Shown here one piece after another: positions 50,139 to 63,138 of a DNA stretch of 64,000 bases. Within the stretch, counting starts at the first letter, position 1. Each line of letters starts with the position of its first letter. Below the pieces are notes generated by a model. It was not told the origin of the DNA. It did not search any database and saw only the letters and a list, made by a program, of their open reading frames with translations. This stretch comes from JAGVDM01 sp964642315 (lineage in GTDB: Bacteria > Patescibacteriota > Gracilibacteria > Peribacterales > Peribacteraceae). The stretch lies in the NCBI GenBank assembly GCA_964642315.1, contig CAZXOG010000001.1, forward strand, positions 248,001 through 312,000, in the 5' to 3' direction. Both the position numbers and the translations under genes were made by a program.

Positions 50139-50217
50139 GAAGCGGTTGTTGTCTGCAGCAATGCAACGATTGTTCCATTGCGCGGATTATTCAACGCGCG
50201 AATTCTCCGAGGAAAGC

Positions 50218-50246
50218 TTGCACAGCCTCTCCTGACTCCGTACACT
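50218..50246 (+). promoter_or_regulatory. rpoC promoter
   Basis: -35 TTGCAC (50218-50223), 17-bp spacer, -10 TACACT (50241-50246). This independent promoter, with a leader of about 100 nt, fits rpoC being transcribed without rpoB. Confidence 0.6.
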
Positions 50247-50352
50247 GCTCACACATTTCCGGTGTCTCCGCGCGTGGTGCAGACGACCAAGGCGCGGCGG
50301 CAGCGGTCTTTCGTGCGCGCGCGCACGATCCTTCTCCTCCTCTCCCATTCCC

Positions 50353-54225
<3,873 letters not shown>

Positions 54226-54249
54226 GCGTTTCCGCAAAGCATTGCATTC

Positions 54250-54296
54250 CGCGTTATGAGTTGTGGGGGGAGAATCTCCCCACGGCTCATAACGCG
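54250..54296 (+). terminator. long hairpin after rpoC
   Basis: A perfect 11-bp stem CGCGTTATGAG/CTCATAACGCG encloses a second stem (GTGGGG/CCCCAC). It starts 25 bp after the rpoC stop. No T-run follows on either strand, so it may be a 3'-end processing or protection element rather than a simple intrinsic terminator. Confidence 0.6.
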
Positions 54297-54354
54297 TGGC
54301 AGCCTCATTCCCGGCTACACAGCCGGCCGATTTTGCGCTAGAATGGTAGGAAAC

Positions 54355-54696
54355 ATGCCGAACGCACATTCCCAACATGGAGCGGCAGGGGCGCAGGCGG
54401 CAGCGGTCCGCCTCTACGATGCGATCATGGGGCAGCTGGAACCGGATCTCACCACGGCGGAGCTGCCGAATCTCGACCGCAAGTACGCAGGGGAGCCGCG
54501 CGCTGGGCGCGCCGCCCGCATGGAGCGCTACAGGCGCGCGTTTGCTCGGTACGATGCGGAGCTCAAGGATCTCGCGCTCCACCTTGCGTCGGAGGATCGG
54601 GAGATGCGGGCGCAGGGGCGCAAACGCGCGGCGAAGCAGGCTGGAGCTGCTGATGCGAAGGAGCTCAAGGCACTGGAGGAGGCGATGGAGTCCTAA
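54355..54696 (+). CDS. 113-residue protein, small paralogue 1
   Basis: Core pattern LYDAIMGQLEPDLTTAELPNL, broken here as YDAIMGQLEPDLTTAELP, then YAGEPRAGRAARMERYRRAF; helical and charged, no signal. The same pattern recurs in the next gene. A TAGAAT -10 at 54339-54344 sets the start at ATG 54355 (or 54343). No family recognised. Confidence 0.7.
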   Translation: MPNAHSQHGAAGAQAAAVRLYDAIMGQLEPDLTTAELPNLDRKYAGEPRAGRAARMERYRRAFARYDAELKDLALHLASEDREMRAQGRKRAAKQAGAADAKELKALEEAMES

Positions 54697-54746
54697 GGCG
54701 TGTGCGGTGCGTGGCAAACATCCTCGAGACTCATCCGTGCAGCCCA

Positions 54747-54775
54747 TTGTCACGGGAACCGGATTCAGGTATAAT
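54747..54775 (+). promoter_or_regulatory. promoter of the small paralogue 2 / 1380-residue operon
   Basis: -35 TTGTCA (54747-54752), 17-bp spacer, -10 TATAAT (54770-54775). The ATG at 54787 is 11 nt downstream, a very short leader. Confidence 0.8.
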
Positions 54776-54786
54776 AAGATGAAAAC

Positions 54787-55152
54787 ATGCCAAAAAACAC
54801 ACGCACATCCCTCTCGGGCGCGGTGGCGAAGGCCGGCGGGTGGACCATGCAGAGCATCTACGATGCCCTGATGTTCGAGATCGAACCGGAACTCACCTCG
54901 GCCATGCTTCCGGAGCTCGATCTGCTCTACAAAGACGAAACGCCGCAGGAGCGCAAGGCGCGCGCCGCCCGCTATGCGCAGGCGCTGCGCGAGTGTGCAG
55001 GTCGCTTCTCGCTGCTTCTTGGTACGTGGAAGGACACGCTCGTCGGTTTCAAGGACGGTGTCATCCAAAGTCTGAAGGCCAGGGTTGGGGCAGAAGAGGA
55101 ATCGGCAGTGAAGGCATTGGAATCTTCCTTCTCCAAAAAGGACGATGCGTGA
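54787..55152 (+). CDS. 121-residue protein, small paralogue 2
   Basis: Shares with the preceding gene the arrangement YDALMFEIEPELTSAMLPEL, LLYKDETPQERKARAARYAQ, so the two derive from one ancestor. The last 8 bp overlap the start of the 1380-residue gene (start codon 55145, stop 55150-55152), indicating translational coupling and probable partnership. Cytosolic by sequence; no known family. Confidence 0.75.
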   Translation: MPKNTRTSLSGAVAKAGGWTMQSIYDALMFEIEPELTSAMLPELDLLYKDETPQERKARAARYAQALRECAGRFSLLLGTWKDTLVGFKDGVIQSLKARVGAEEESAVKALESSFSKKDDA

Positions 55153-58100
55153 GCAGTTCTCCGCCCACTGGCTCTCCCCGGATTGGGCGAAGCCGCAGAG
55201 CGGTATCGCAGAATTGCGGTTGGCGTACGACAAGCTCCCCCCGGAAACGCCCCCGGCACCGGCTGGCCCGGATGCGACTACACCGGAGGTGAAGCTGCCC
55301 CTCAAGAAGTCCGAAATTTTGGAGAAGATGCAGCCGGTGATCGCGGCGCTGGAAGAGGCGAAAAATTCCAAGGATTTGAACAGGCGCATCCGCAGCGCGA
55401 TCGACCAGTTCCACCGCGACGGCAGTTTTGGAGTGGATGACGCGCAGAACCTGGCGCTCCAGATCAACGGCATGCTCGAGGAGCTGGGATCGGATGCGCG
55501 GGTGGAACCGGAACTGCGCACGCCGGATACGATGATGGATATTGCGAGGATGATGGGAGTGGTCTCCTGGCGTGAACGCGGCACGCTCGGTGGCGGAGGT
55601 GCGGCACGCCGCACAACGCCCCGCAGCCGCGCGCGAGCGCGCGCCGCGGAGGAGGGCGGGGAAGTGTCGGAGGAAGCTCCTCCGCGCCGCAAGAAGGGTG
55701 CCGCGGAGCGTTCCACGGATCGGCCGACCTACCGCCCGCCCGTCGGTGCACAGAGGGTCCGTTACGACCGGGAAACAAAGCTCCTCACCAAGGAGCAAAT
55801 GGGGGAGGATGGCGAGTGGACGGTCATCGAATTGAAGCAGGTGGGGCCGGGCAAGGTAACACCGCTGAATCTGGATGGAACTCCGGTGGAGAAGAAGCCG
55901 GGTCCCGAGAGGCTCCCCGCGGAACATATCGTGGATATCCCGTTCGCCGAAGGCGATATCATTCTCTCCTTCTCGTACGACTGGGCGCGGCGCAATGCCG
56001 CGCTGGAGAACGTATCGGGAACGCAGGGCGCACACATGCGTGGCCAGATGCCCACGTTGCAGCTCAGCAACAAGCGCGGATTGGATGCTTTTGTGCAGCC
56101 GGTGATTGAGCGGGATTTCGGCGCTCCATGGCGCGAAATGAACCAGCGGGACTACCGCCGGCGCGCTCTGGCGCAGGCGGGCATCACCGTCTCGCAGACG
56201 CCGGATGGCACTCGGCTGAGCATCGGCCACATTCCCGATAACGAGTGGATCGTGGTGAACGGCCGCAAGATCTTCGGCAAGATCACCTCGGTGGATGGAG
56301 GGGGCGAAGCGCCAGGCTCTTTCGGGAGCGGCAGGCGCGGGCGCCTGCTCGCGGAGGTGCAGCGGATTATGACGAGCGGGGAGTTCGACCGCATGAGCGC
56401 CGATACGGACTGGGGCCCAGCCGCGGCCGACCTCACCCGCGGGTTGCGCGCGTCCGATGGCGGGGAATTCGCCATGCAGCGGTTCATCCAGCGCGTGGAG
56501 GCCATGAGGAGCAGGCAGACGACCGGTGCCTTCGTCGAAAGGGAACTCGCGAGCTACGACGGTCCGCCGCTGAGGGAAGAAGTCATCTCCTTCGATCCGC
56601 GGGAGGCACTGCAGGCACGCATCCAGGTGACGTACCGCGTGCCGAGGGGGAACGTGCAGCTGAGTGGCGGCATGGCGCCGATTCGCCCGGTTTCGTTCAA
56701 GCCGGGTGACGAGCGGGAGGTCACGGTGACCTACGAACCGTGGAGGCAGGTCGGCGGCGTCGGCGGCGTTCACGCGGCGCAGGTGGAGAACCTGAGCCGC
56801 GAAGCGGGGATCGTGATCACCCGCGAGATGTACGAGAACCCTTCAGCAACCTACGAGGTGCATCCGCTCTCTCCCCGCAGGCCGAAAGGCGTGCGCATCC
56901 GGTTCTTTAGGCCAGGCACGTACTGGGTGAACGGCCGCGAGTACCGGGTGGAGGGGAGGGAAGTCCCGCGCCGCACGGGCGGCGCGCTGGAGCGCAAGAC
57001 GACACCGCTCAATCAGGTCGAGCGGCGTCGTCTGGTGCTTTTGGGGCAGGCGCAGGCATTGCAACGGCAGTATCCGTTGAGCGATGCAGTGAAGTCGACG
57101 AACGACATCTTCACGTTGATGTATCCCGTTGAGCTCCGCAAAGCGGACGGCTCGACCGAAATCGCACTCAGCATTGATGAGCAAGGCAGGGAATTCCTTT
57201 CCCAGGTCTATGCGAAGCTTGGCCGCACGGGAGAAATCTCGTTCCGGCAGGGCGCGGCTGGTCAGTGGGTGTTCGAAGGGCCTGCGGATACCGCGCTGAA
57301 TGCCATTGAAGGGGTCATTGATCATCTGCAGAGGAACGGTGGCGAGATCAAGCCGGTAGCTCCGGAGCCGCAGGCAGATATGCCTCCCGCAGCAGCGGAT
57401 ACAGCTCCGGTGCAACCTGCGCCGGATGTGCCACCGGCCGACAACCCGTCTCCGAGGGATGAAACGCCGAGAAAGACTCCTCCTGCACCGGAGCCATCCC
57501 CTCCGACGCCGCCAGCTCGAGGGGTGCTCAAGGGTTCTCCTGATGAAGATGCATCATCTCCTGTTGCTGAGCCGCCGAAGGCCGCTCCAGCGGATGTGCC
57601 TGCTCCCCCCGCCGAGACCCCTCCGCCACCCGCGGAAACCGGTCCGCAGGTGCCGGCCGACATCACGGCATACGCGAAGGAGAAGCTCGAGAAACTCGCA
57701 CCGCTCTGGGGTGATGCGGACTTGCGAGAGAGAGGAATTACGTTCGGGGAGCCGAAGAAAGCCGCATGGGGGAGTTCCGTTGAGGTAGATGTCCTCCACC
57801 GCGGCACGAAAGCCGCAACGCTCAGGATTGCCGGGGAGAAAGTTGGTGACCCGGGGTTTGAACGGGTTTACGAGCTGGAATTCAAATCTCCTGGTTTCGA
57901 GCTTTCCACACTCGCAAAATCACGGCAGCAGGTGCGCGTTGACCTGAAGAACTTTGCAGACTTCTTCGCGAATGCCGCGGCTGACCCTGCAGAGTTGCCG
58001 GAGGGCGCGACCGATATCGAGGACTACGGGAAGCGCTGGAAACTGGCAGAAGGCCTTACGGCGATGCGGGGATTCGATGAAACAGTCTACCTTCTGATCG

Positions 58101-59287
58101 ATGGATCTAAGTGGGGCAAGGCTCCCGGCGAAACAGGCGAGCCGCCGAAGCGTACCGATATCCGTACGAGCACTATCCAGCGTGCGCCATCCGGTGAATT
58201 CACATTCACGGTTCGCAGCGAAGTTGTGGGGGGCATGAAACTCTCTCCCGATGGGAAGAAAGCAACGATCGAGTACCAGATACCAACGCTTACCGAGGCA
58301 AAGAAACTCACGATGGAACTCGTTCGTAAGGAAGCAGAGCCCGCTGCCCCTGCCGAACCACCCGCTCCAACCGAGCCGGCTACACCTCCCGAGCCAGCAA
58401 TGGAATCGCCCCCGCCTCCGGCAGAACCGACGCCGGGTGAACCTCCTTCAACTGAACCGGAACATCCGGCACCGAGGAGTGCCGAACGCGAACCAGACCA
58501 GTTCCGAATGATCAGTGGCATCACAGAGACACTATCGGCCGAGCAAAGCGGATTCGAAGCAGCTGCACGCAGATTAATGCAGCTCTACAAGACTATGCCA
58601 GACACAGCGAGGACAGCGGTGTTCGATGGCTTAAAGGGCATTAAGGCTAGGGGGGCCGATGCAGCGATCAGCTATTCGATTGTCGTGGAACACGAGGGAG
58701 AACCAAAGGAGACAGTAGTCCTCAGTAAAGGAAACCGCGTCATTCGGCTTTCCGTGGATGGGAGCATATCAGTGATGGAAAATGCGGTTCCCGTATCGGA
58801 TACGGAATCTCCTGCCCCAACCGAACCAGCAATGGAGCCGCCCCCGCCTTCGGCAGAGCCAGCGCCGCCGGCGGCGGACGCAATTCCTCCCGCAGGGGAA
58901 ACAGGACCGGAGGAAGCAAAATTCTTCTCCTTTGAGCAGGTGACCGCGGCAATCGAGAAGAGTGCGGTCCTCAAGAAACCGGCGCACAAAGACACCGTGA
59001 AGAGGCATGATGTCGATTCTATGGATATTCATTACTGGTACCTGGATGTTGCCAATACGAGCCTTGGTGCAATCCTCGGAGTGAGGAATAACAAGTGGGT
59101 GCTCAGGTGGAGCACGGGAGAGGAGAAATGGTTCTCGCCGAAGGAATTCAAAGCAGAGCTCCCGGCTGGTAACGACACGTGCAAGGCATTGCTCGATGAA
59201 CTGGATGCCGAAACGGTTTCACTCAGCCGCGATGCGCTCGACGCGATGGAGGACGAGGCGGGGGCAACAAGTAGGCGAGAATTCTGA
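55145..59287 (+). CDS. 1380-residue modular protein of unknown function
   Basis: No signal peptide or membrane helix. Helical N-terminal part (about 1-150), a basic Arg/Ala-rich linker (about 155-200), then a long mixed domain with beta-rich stretches (IPDNEWIVVNGRKIFGKITS; TPDGTRLSIGHIP). Three Pro/Ala/Glu linkers near 739-838, 1065-1120 and 1218-1260 separate at least three C-terminal globular modules. The linkers share repeated phrases such as PAPTEPAME and PPPPAE. Overlaps the small paralogue gene. Ends before a hairpin terminator. Possibly a cytoplasmic scaffold. Confidence 0.8.
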   Translation: MREQFSAHWLSPDWAKPQSGIAELRLAYDKLPPETPPAPAGPDATTPEVKLPLKKSEILEKMQPVIAALEEAKNSKDLNRRIRSAIDQFHRDGSFGVDDAQNLALQINGMLEELGSDARVEPELRTPDTMMDIARMMGVVSWRERGTLGGGGAARRTTPRSRARARAAEEGGEVSEEAPPRRKKGAAERSTDRPTYRPPVGAQRVRYDRETKLLTKEQMGEDGEWTVIELKQVGPGKVTPLNLDGTPVEKKPGPERLPAEHIVDIPFAEGDIILSFSYDWARRNAALENVSGTQGAHMRGQMPTLQLSNKRGLDAFVQPVIERDFGAPWREMNQRDYRRRALAQAGITVSQTPDGTRLSIGHIPDNEWIVVNGRKIFGKITSVDGGGEAPGSFGSGRRGRLLAEVQRIMTSGEFDRMSADTDWGPAAADLTRGLRASDGGEFAMQRFIQRVEAMRSRQTTGAFVERELASYDGPPLREEVISFDPREALQARIQVTYRVPRGNVQLSGGMAPIRPVSFKPGDEREVTVTYEPWRQVGGVGGVHAAQVENLSREAGIVITREMYENPSATYEVHPLSPRRPKGVRIRFFRPGTYWVNGREYRVEGREVPRRTGGALERKTTPLNQVERRRLVLLGQAQALQRQYPLSDAVKSTNDIFTLMYPVELRKADGSTEIALSIDEQGREFLSQVYAKLGRTGEISFRQGAAGQWVFEGPADTALNAIEGVIDHLQRNGGEIKPVAPEPQADMPPAAADTAPVQPAPDVPPADNPSPRDETPRKTPPAPEPSPPTPPARGVLKGSPDEDASSPVAEPPKAAPADVPAPPAETPPPPAETGPQVPADITAYAKEKLEKLAPLWGDADLRERGITFGEPKKAAWGSSVEVDVLHRGTKAATLRIAGEKVGDPGFERVYELEFKSPGFELSTLAKSRQQVRVDLKNFADFFANAAADPAELPEGATDIEDYGKRWKLAEGLTAMRGFDETVYLLIDGSKWGKAPGETGEPPKRTDIRTSTIQRAPSGEFTFTVRSEVVGGMKLSPDGKKATIEYQIPTLTEAKKLTMELVRKEAEPAAPAEPPAPTEPATPPEPAMESPPPPAEPTPGEPPSTEPEHPAPRSAEREPDQFRMISGITETLSAEQSGFEAAARRLMQLYKTMPDTARTAVFDGLKGIKARGADAAISYSIVVEHEGEPKETVVLSKGNRVIRLSVDGSISVMENAVPVSDTESPAPTEPAMEPPPPSAEPAPPAADAIPPAGETGPEEAKFFSFEQVTAAIEKSAVLKKPAHKDTVKRHDVDSMDIHYWYLDVANTSLGAILGVRNNKWVLRWSTGEEKWFSPKEFKAELPAGNDTCKALLDELDAETVSLSRDALDAMEDEAGATSRREF

Positions 59288-59296
59288 GCATAGAGA

Positions 59297-59327
59297 AACC
59301 CCCACCGACATCGTGTCGGCAGGGGTT
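59297..59327 (-). terminator. bidirectional terminator
   Basis: Stem AACCCC..CCGACA/TGTCGG..GGGGTT with a TCG loop lies between convergent genes. On the minus strand it is followed by TTCTCTAT, serving the gene at 59351; on the plus strand it follows the 1380-residue gene by 10 bp. Confidence 0.7.
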
Positions 59328-59350
59328 CCAAGCGGAGGGACAGCATCCTT

Positions 59351-60604
59351 CTAGTAGTTGTAGACGTACAGCTTCTTGTTGTTTTTCCCGAGGACGTAGT
59401 AACGGACGCACCGTTGGCCACAACGGTTCGTGCCCGCTTCCTCTTCGTACACGGTTACGCCGGGGTTCTCCTGCCAGGCTCGCAGGATCGCCTCGATGCG
59501 CTCGAGGGCCTTGGCAACGGCCTCCGAGTTGTCGGGTTTCTGGCTCACGGCCTCGAACGCTTTGGCCATGCGTTCGAGGTTCTGGGTCACTTGCGTAACC
59601 TGTTCATCCGAGAGCTTGAGCCCTTTGATCTCGGCGATGAGCGCACTGAGGTCCGGCCGTTTGAGTTCGTCGAGCTTTTGGCTCAGCGCATCGAACTTCG
59701 CGTTCAGATCGGCGCGGAGATTCTTCACCTCGGTCGTCAGTTCGCCCACTGCGGTCTTGATGCCGGTGACCTCGGTGGTGAGCGTGCCGATCGCCGCGGT
59801 GTTGCCTTCCACCGCGGTGGCAAGCTTCGTGAGCTGGGCGGCGAGTTCCGGGGGGAGCTTGACTTCCACGGGACGTTCGCCGGCCTTCTCGAGCCTGTCT
59901 AAGGTCAGTGCCGCGACTGCGAGCTGCCGCAACGCGTCTTGCGCAGCGCGCTGCTCGGCGAGGGCTGCGGTGTGAGCCGCAGTAGCTTCACCGGCTTTGC
60001 GCTTGGCATCAGCGACTTTTGGCCCGAGGTCGGTCACGGCCTGCCCGAGGGTTCCCAGAGCGGCGTCGAACGCGTCCTTTGCGAGGAGATGATGCACGGC
60101 GGGGTCAATCGTCGTCCCCAGATCCGTGTTCACCTTCTCGATGAAGGAGCGAAACGCACCGTTCGCGGTGTTCCATGCTGTGGTTGCGGCCTCGAGCTTC
60201 TTCTTTGCCTCCTTGATGACCAGGGCGTTGCCGCTCGCGACCGCTGCATCGAACTCGGTCTGTGCCGGCCCGAGGGCGCTGAACGCCGTCTTCACGGCGT
60301 CGGTTTGCCCGGCGAGCTGCTCCACGATGATCTTCTGCAACGCGTCGCGCCGCTCGGTTGCGGTTTTGAGTTCGCCTTCCAGGCGGCTCACTTCCGCGTC
60401 GGCGGCAGTCTTCGGTTCGGTCGCAGCAGCGAGCGCGGCGTCGGCGGCTTTTCGGCGTTCGATCGCCTTGTTCAAGTCGTCCATGAGGGTTGCTTCGGCG
60501 CCCGCGAGGAGCGCCTGTTTCGGATCCGGCGCGCTCGCCGGGGGTTGGGCGCTGGCCGTCGTGGCCAGTGCCAGCATGAGGGTGAGGAGGGTGTACTGCT
60601 TCAT
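59351..60604 (-). CDS. secreted coiled-coil protein
   Basis: 417 residues with a clear signal peptide (MKQYTLLTLMLALATTASA, cleaved before QPP) and AAAGGA 8 nt before the ATG. The mature part is Ala/Lys/Glu-rich coiled coil with heptad-like runs (ALSQKLDELK; AVGELTTEVKNLRADLN), resembling fibre or tethering proteins. The C-terminus is a short Cys-pair, Tyr/Lys-rich tail (RCGQRCVRYYVLGKNNKK). It has its own promoter and terminator. Function unknown; a surface fibre is a guess. Confidence 0.75.
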   Translation of the reverse strand: MKQYTLLTLMLALATTASAQPPASAPDPKQALLAGAEATLMDDLNKAIERRKAADAALAAATEPKTAADAEVSRLEGELKTATERRDALQKIIVEQLAGQTDAVKTAFSALGPAQTEFDAAVASGNALVIKEAKKKLEAATTAWNTANGAFRSFIEKVNTDLGTTIDPAVHHLLAKDAFDAALGTLGQAVTDLGPKVADAKRKAGEATAAHTAALAEQRAAQDALRQLAVAALTLDRLEKAGERPVEVKLPPELAAQLTKLATAVEGNTAAIGTLTTEVTGIKTAVGELTTEVKNLRADLNAKFDALSQKLDELKRPDLSALIAEIKGLKLSDEQVTQVTQNLERMAKAFEAVSQKPDNSEAVAKALERIEAILRAWQENPGVTVYEEEAGTNRCGQRCVRYYVLGKNNKKLYVYNY

Positions 60605-60792
60605 CGTTCGGTTCCTTTGTGTGAGAGTAGGTGCTATCCCTTTCCGCCGCTCTGCAGACCATGGCTCCAGGCATTCCATGCCTGAAAAGATCTACAGAGC
60701 GCGGAGAGGGCAAACTCGGTGCTGTGAAGGATCTGGTGCGCTCATCCAACGCAAAGGGGCTGAGCGTAGGGATGAGGACCGCGTAATTTGTA

Positions 60793-60820
60793 AAATACCA
60801 AATTTTAAAAAAATGTCAAT
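60793..60820 (-). promoter_or_regulatory. promoter of the secreted coiled-coil protein gene
   Basis: Minus-strand -35 TTGACA (60815-60820), 16-bp spacer, -10 TATTTT (60793-60798), in an AT-rich island. Leader is about 180 nt to the ATG at 60604. The remaining 60605-60942 stretch holds only this promoter and the neighbouring terminator. Confidence 0.7.
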
Positions 60821-60882
60821 ACCCGGGGGAACTCTCCATTTGCCAATCCGGATGGAAAATATGGGATGAATCGAAAATCCGG

Positions 60883-60921
60883 AAAAAAATAAGCCCCTGT
60901 GCGTCCATGCACAGGGGCTTA
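60883..60921 (-). terminator. strong terminator of the 298-residue protein gene
   Basis: A perfect 13-bp stem TAAGCCCCTGTGC/GCACAGGGGCTTA with a 6-nt loop, followed by TTTTTTT on the minus strand. It is a textbook intrinsic terminator 21 bp after the stop codon at 60943. Confidence 0.9.
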
Positions 60922-60942
60922 AAGCGGCAGTCCAAGACAATC

Positions 60943-61839
60943 CTACTTCTTGAACTTGTACGTTCCCGACGAACCAGTGGCCGTCCACGTGCCCTCGGTC
61001 GGGAGTCCGAGGGCGGTGGCGAGCGATTGTACCGGCTTGGTGAGCCGGTCGAGCTGCTCGGGGCTCGGCGTGGCGATGAACGCCACGGTCACGCCTTCCG
61101 CGCTCACCGTAACGCTCTTCACCCCCTGGGCGCTCGTGCTGCGGTTGTAGACGCGCTCGGCGCCTTCCGCCGCGGCGAACTTGTAGCCCTCCACCGCCTG
61201 GATGACGCCATCGAGTTCCTGCGCCACGGGCTTGCCGGCGAGCTTGTAGCTCACGATGGTCGTAAGCTCCACGCCAGCGGTCGCCGTGAACACGGGTTCA
61301 ACGGGTTTAGGGGGTTCGGCAGCGGTCTTCACGGGCTCCGTCACCATCTTCGGGGGCGCCTCGGCCGGGGGCGCCACCGTCGTTGGGGCTTCGGGAGCTT
61401 TGGTCACGGGGGCAGCCTCGGGGGCCGGAGCCTCTTTGGTCATTCCCGCCGTGAGGACGCGGGGGCCCTTCGCCTTCGGCTGCTCGGCCTCGGGCTCCTG
61501 GGTCCGTGCCTCGGGGGCGGGGATCTGCTTCGACACCTGCGGCTCGCGCCCTCCGGAGAGGAGCGCCACGAGGATCCACAGGATGAGCACCGCGATGCCG
61601 CCGGTGATGCCGCCCGTGATCAGGCAGTGGGCCTCACGCTTGCTGAGCGAACGGGCCCACGTCACGATGGCCCATTCCTTCTTCCGGCGGCGCAAGCTAT
61701 CGCGCTGCGCGCGGGTGGGGTGCCCGAGTTCTTCCGCGGGATGGGCGATCCCTTCCATGGGGAACGGGGTTCCTCCGATGGGAGACAGGGGCTCTCCCGG
61801 TTGGTCTTCGCGTTCTTCGGAATCGTTGTGTTGGCTCAT
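60943..61839 (-). CDS. single-TM protein with Pro/Ala-rich stalk
   Basis: 298 residues: a cytoplasmic basic N-terminal region (about 1-70), one membrane helix (LITGGITGGIAVLILWILVA), a 90-residue Pro/Ala/Glu/Lys stalk, and a C-terminal external domain (VSYKLAGKPVAQELDGVIQA; GTWTATGSSGTYKFKK). The ATG at 61839 has AGGAG 8 nt before it; the ATG at 61845 would be too close. It has its own promoter and a strong terminator, so it is probably abundant. Function unknown. Confidence 0.75.
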   Translation of the reverse strand: MSQHNDSEEREDQPGEPLSPIGGTPFPMEGIAHPAEELGHPTRAQRDSLRRRKKEWAIVTWARSLSKREAHCLITGGITGGIAVLILWILVALLSGGREPQVSKQIPAPEARTQEPEAEQPKAKGPRVLTAGMTKEAPAPEAAPVTKAPEAPTTVAPPAEAPPKMVTEPVKTAAEPPKPVEPVFTATAGVELTTIVSYKLAGKPVAQELDGVIQAVEGYKFAAAEGAERVYNRSTSAQGVKSVTVSAEGVTVAFIATPSPEQLDRLTKPVQSLATALGLPTEGTWTATGSSGTYKFKK

Positions 61840-61944
61840 GGCCATTTCTCCTGTTTGTCAGAGATTCCAGTGGTGTGAACGAACTGCCGCATGTGCTCTG
61901 CGAACACCTCCGATCCTTCGGAGGCCATGCCGCAAAGCTGAAAT

Positions 61945-61972
61945 ATGTTACAATATATTATTATTTTGTCAA
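61945..61972 (-). promoter_or_regulatory. promoter of the 298-residue protein gene
   Basis: Minus-strand -35 TTGACA (61967-61972), 16-bp spacer, -10 TAACAT (61945-61950) in an AT-rich stretch. Leader is about 100 nt. Confidence 0.65.
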
Positions 61973-62092
61973 TATCCGGTGAATCTCCTTTTTCCTCTTT
62001 ACTTGCGCCGTAGGCCGCACGTACCATGTCGCGGCATTTCTTCCTTCCACGCCGCGGGCTTCAGCGAGCGCCTGCGGCATCCATCCTTCCGT

Positions 62093-62518
62093 ATGCCAAC
62101 GATCAACCAGCTCATCCGCAGGGGGCGCTCAAGCAAGCGCAGAAAGTCCAAAGCGCCTGCGCTCCAGTACACGTGGAACGCTCTCAAGCTGCGCGATGTG
62201 CCGCTCCCCAAGGGGGCCCCGTTCAAGCGTGGCGTGTGCCTCAAAGTCACCACGATGACGCCGAAGAAGCCGAACTCCGCTCTACGCAAAATTGCCCGCG
62301 TGCGCCTCACGAACGGCCACGAAGTGAAGGCGTACATCATGGGAGAAGGGCACAATTTGCAGGAACACAGCGTGGTGCTTGTGCGCGGCGGCCGCGTGAA
62401 GGACCTCCCGGGCGTGCGCTACCACATTGTCCGTGGCATTTTGGATACCGAGGGCGTGCAGGGCCGCAAGCAGGGCCGTTCCCGCTACGGTGCCAAGCGT
62501 CCGAAGGCTGCCAAGTAA
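62093..62518 (+). CDS. rpsL: 30S ribosomal protein uS12
   Basis: 141-residue decoding-centre protein. It starts MPTINQLIRRGRSSKRRKSK and has the conserved KKPNSALRKIARVRLTNG and the PGVRYHIVRG loop around the Lys/Arg positions linked to streptomycin resistance elsewhere. First gene of rpsL-rpsG-fusA; tuf is not in this operon. Confidence 0.97.
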   Translation: MPTINQLIRRGRSSKRRKSKAPALQYTWNALKLRDVPLPKGAPFKRGVCLKVTTMTPKKPNSALRKIARVRLTNGHEVKAYIMGEGHNLQEHSVVLVRGGRVKDLPGVRYHIVRGILDTEGVQGRKQGRSRYGAKRPKAAK

Positions 62519-62557
62519 TCTCTCTTTCTATCCTCCTCTTTTCCTCTCCCGTTCCCC

Positions 62558-63016
62558 ATGGCCACGCCGGTGAAGAAGTACATTCCCAAGGGCTCCGATC
62601 CCACGATTGAGAAGTTCATCAACTGCATGATGGTGAGCGGGAAGAAGTCCATTGCCCGCCGGATCTTCTGGGAGGCCATGGAGATCATCAAAACCCGCAC
62701 CAAGGATCAGCCGCTTGAGGTCTTTAGCAAGGCACTCCTCAACGTCACGCCGCTCGTGGAAGTCCGCCCCAAGCGTGTTGGCGGTTCCGTGTACCAGGTG
62801 CCGACGGAGGTCGGCCCCAAGCGCCAGCAGTCACTTTCCGTGCGTTGGATCCTCGATGCCGCACGTTCCCGGAAGGGCATTCCCATGGCGCAGCGGCTCG
62901 CGATGGAGCTCCTTGACGCCAGCACCGACCAGGGTGCGGCATTCAAGAAGAAGCAGGACGTGATCAAGATGGCGCAGGCGAACAAGGCGTTCGCGCACCT
63001 TGCGGCGCGCAGCTAA
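62558..63016 (+). CDS. rpsG: 30S ribosomal protein uS7
   Basis: 152-residue primary 16S-binding protein of the 30S head. Recognised from KFINCMMVSGKKSIARRIFW, broken as FINCMMVSGKKSIARRI, VEVRPKRVGGSVYQVP and the C-terminal AHLAARS. It follows rpsL by 39 bp, as in the canonical str operon. Confidence 0.97.
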   Translation: MATPVKKYIPKGSDPTIEKFINCMMVSGKKSIARRIFWEAMEIIKTRTKDQPLEVFSKALLNVTPLVEVRPKRVGGSVYQVPTEVGPKRQQSLSVRWILDAARSRKGIPMAQRLAMELLDASTDQGAAFKKKQDVIKMAQANKAFAHLAARS

Positions 63017-63138
63017 TCCTCGCCTTTCCCGTTGCTTCTTCGGGGCCGTTTCCCTATAGTCCTGCGGAATTGCAGGCTGCAGGATTTCTGCCAGCTTGAC
63101 GGTTTTTCCCTCATTTCCTCTCTTCCCCGCGTCCTATC

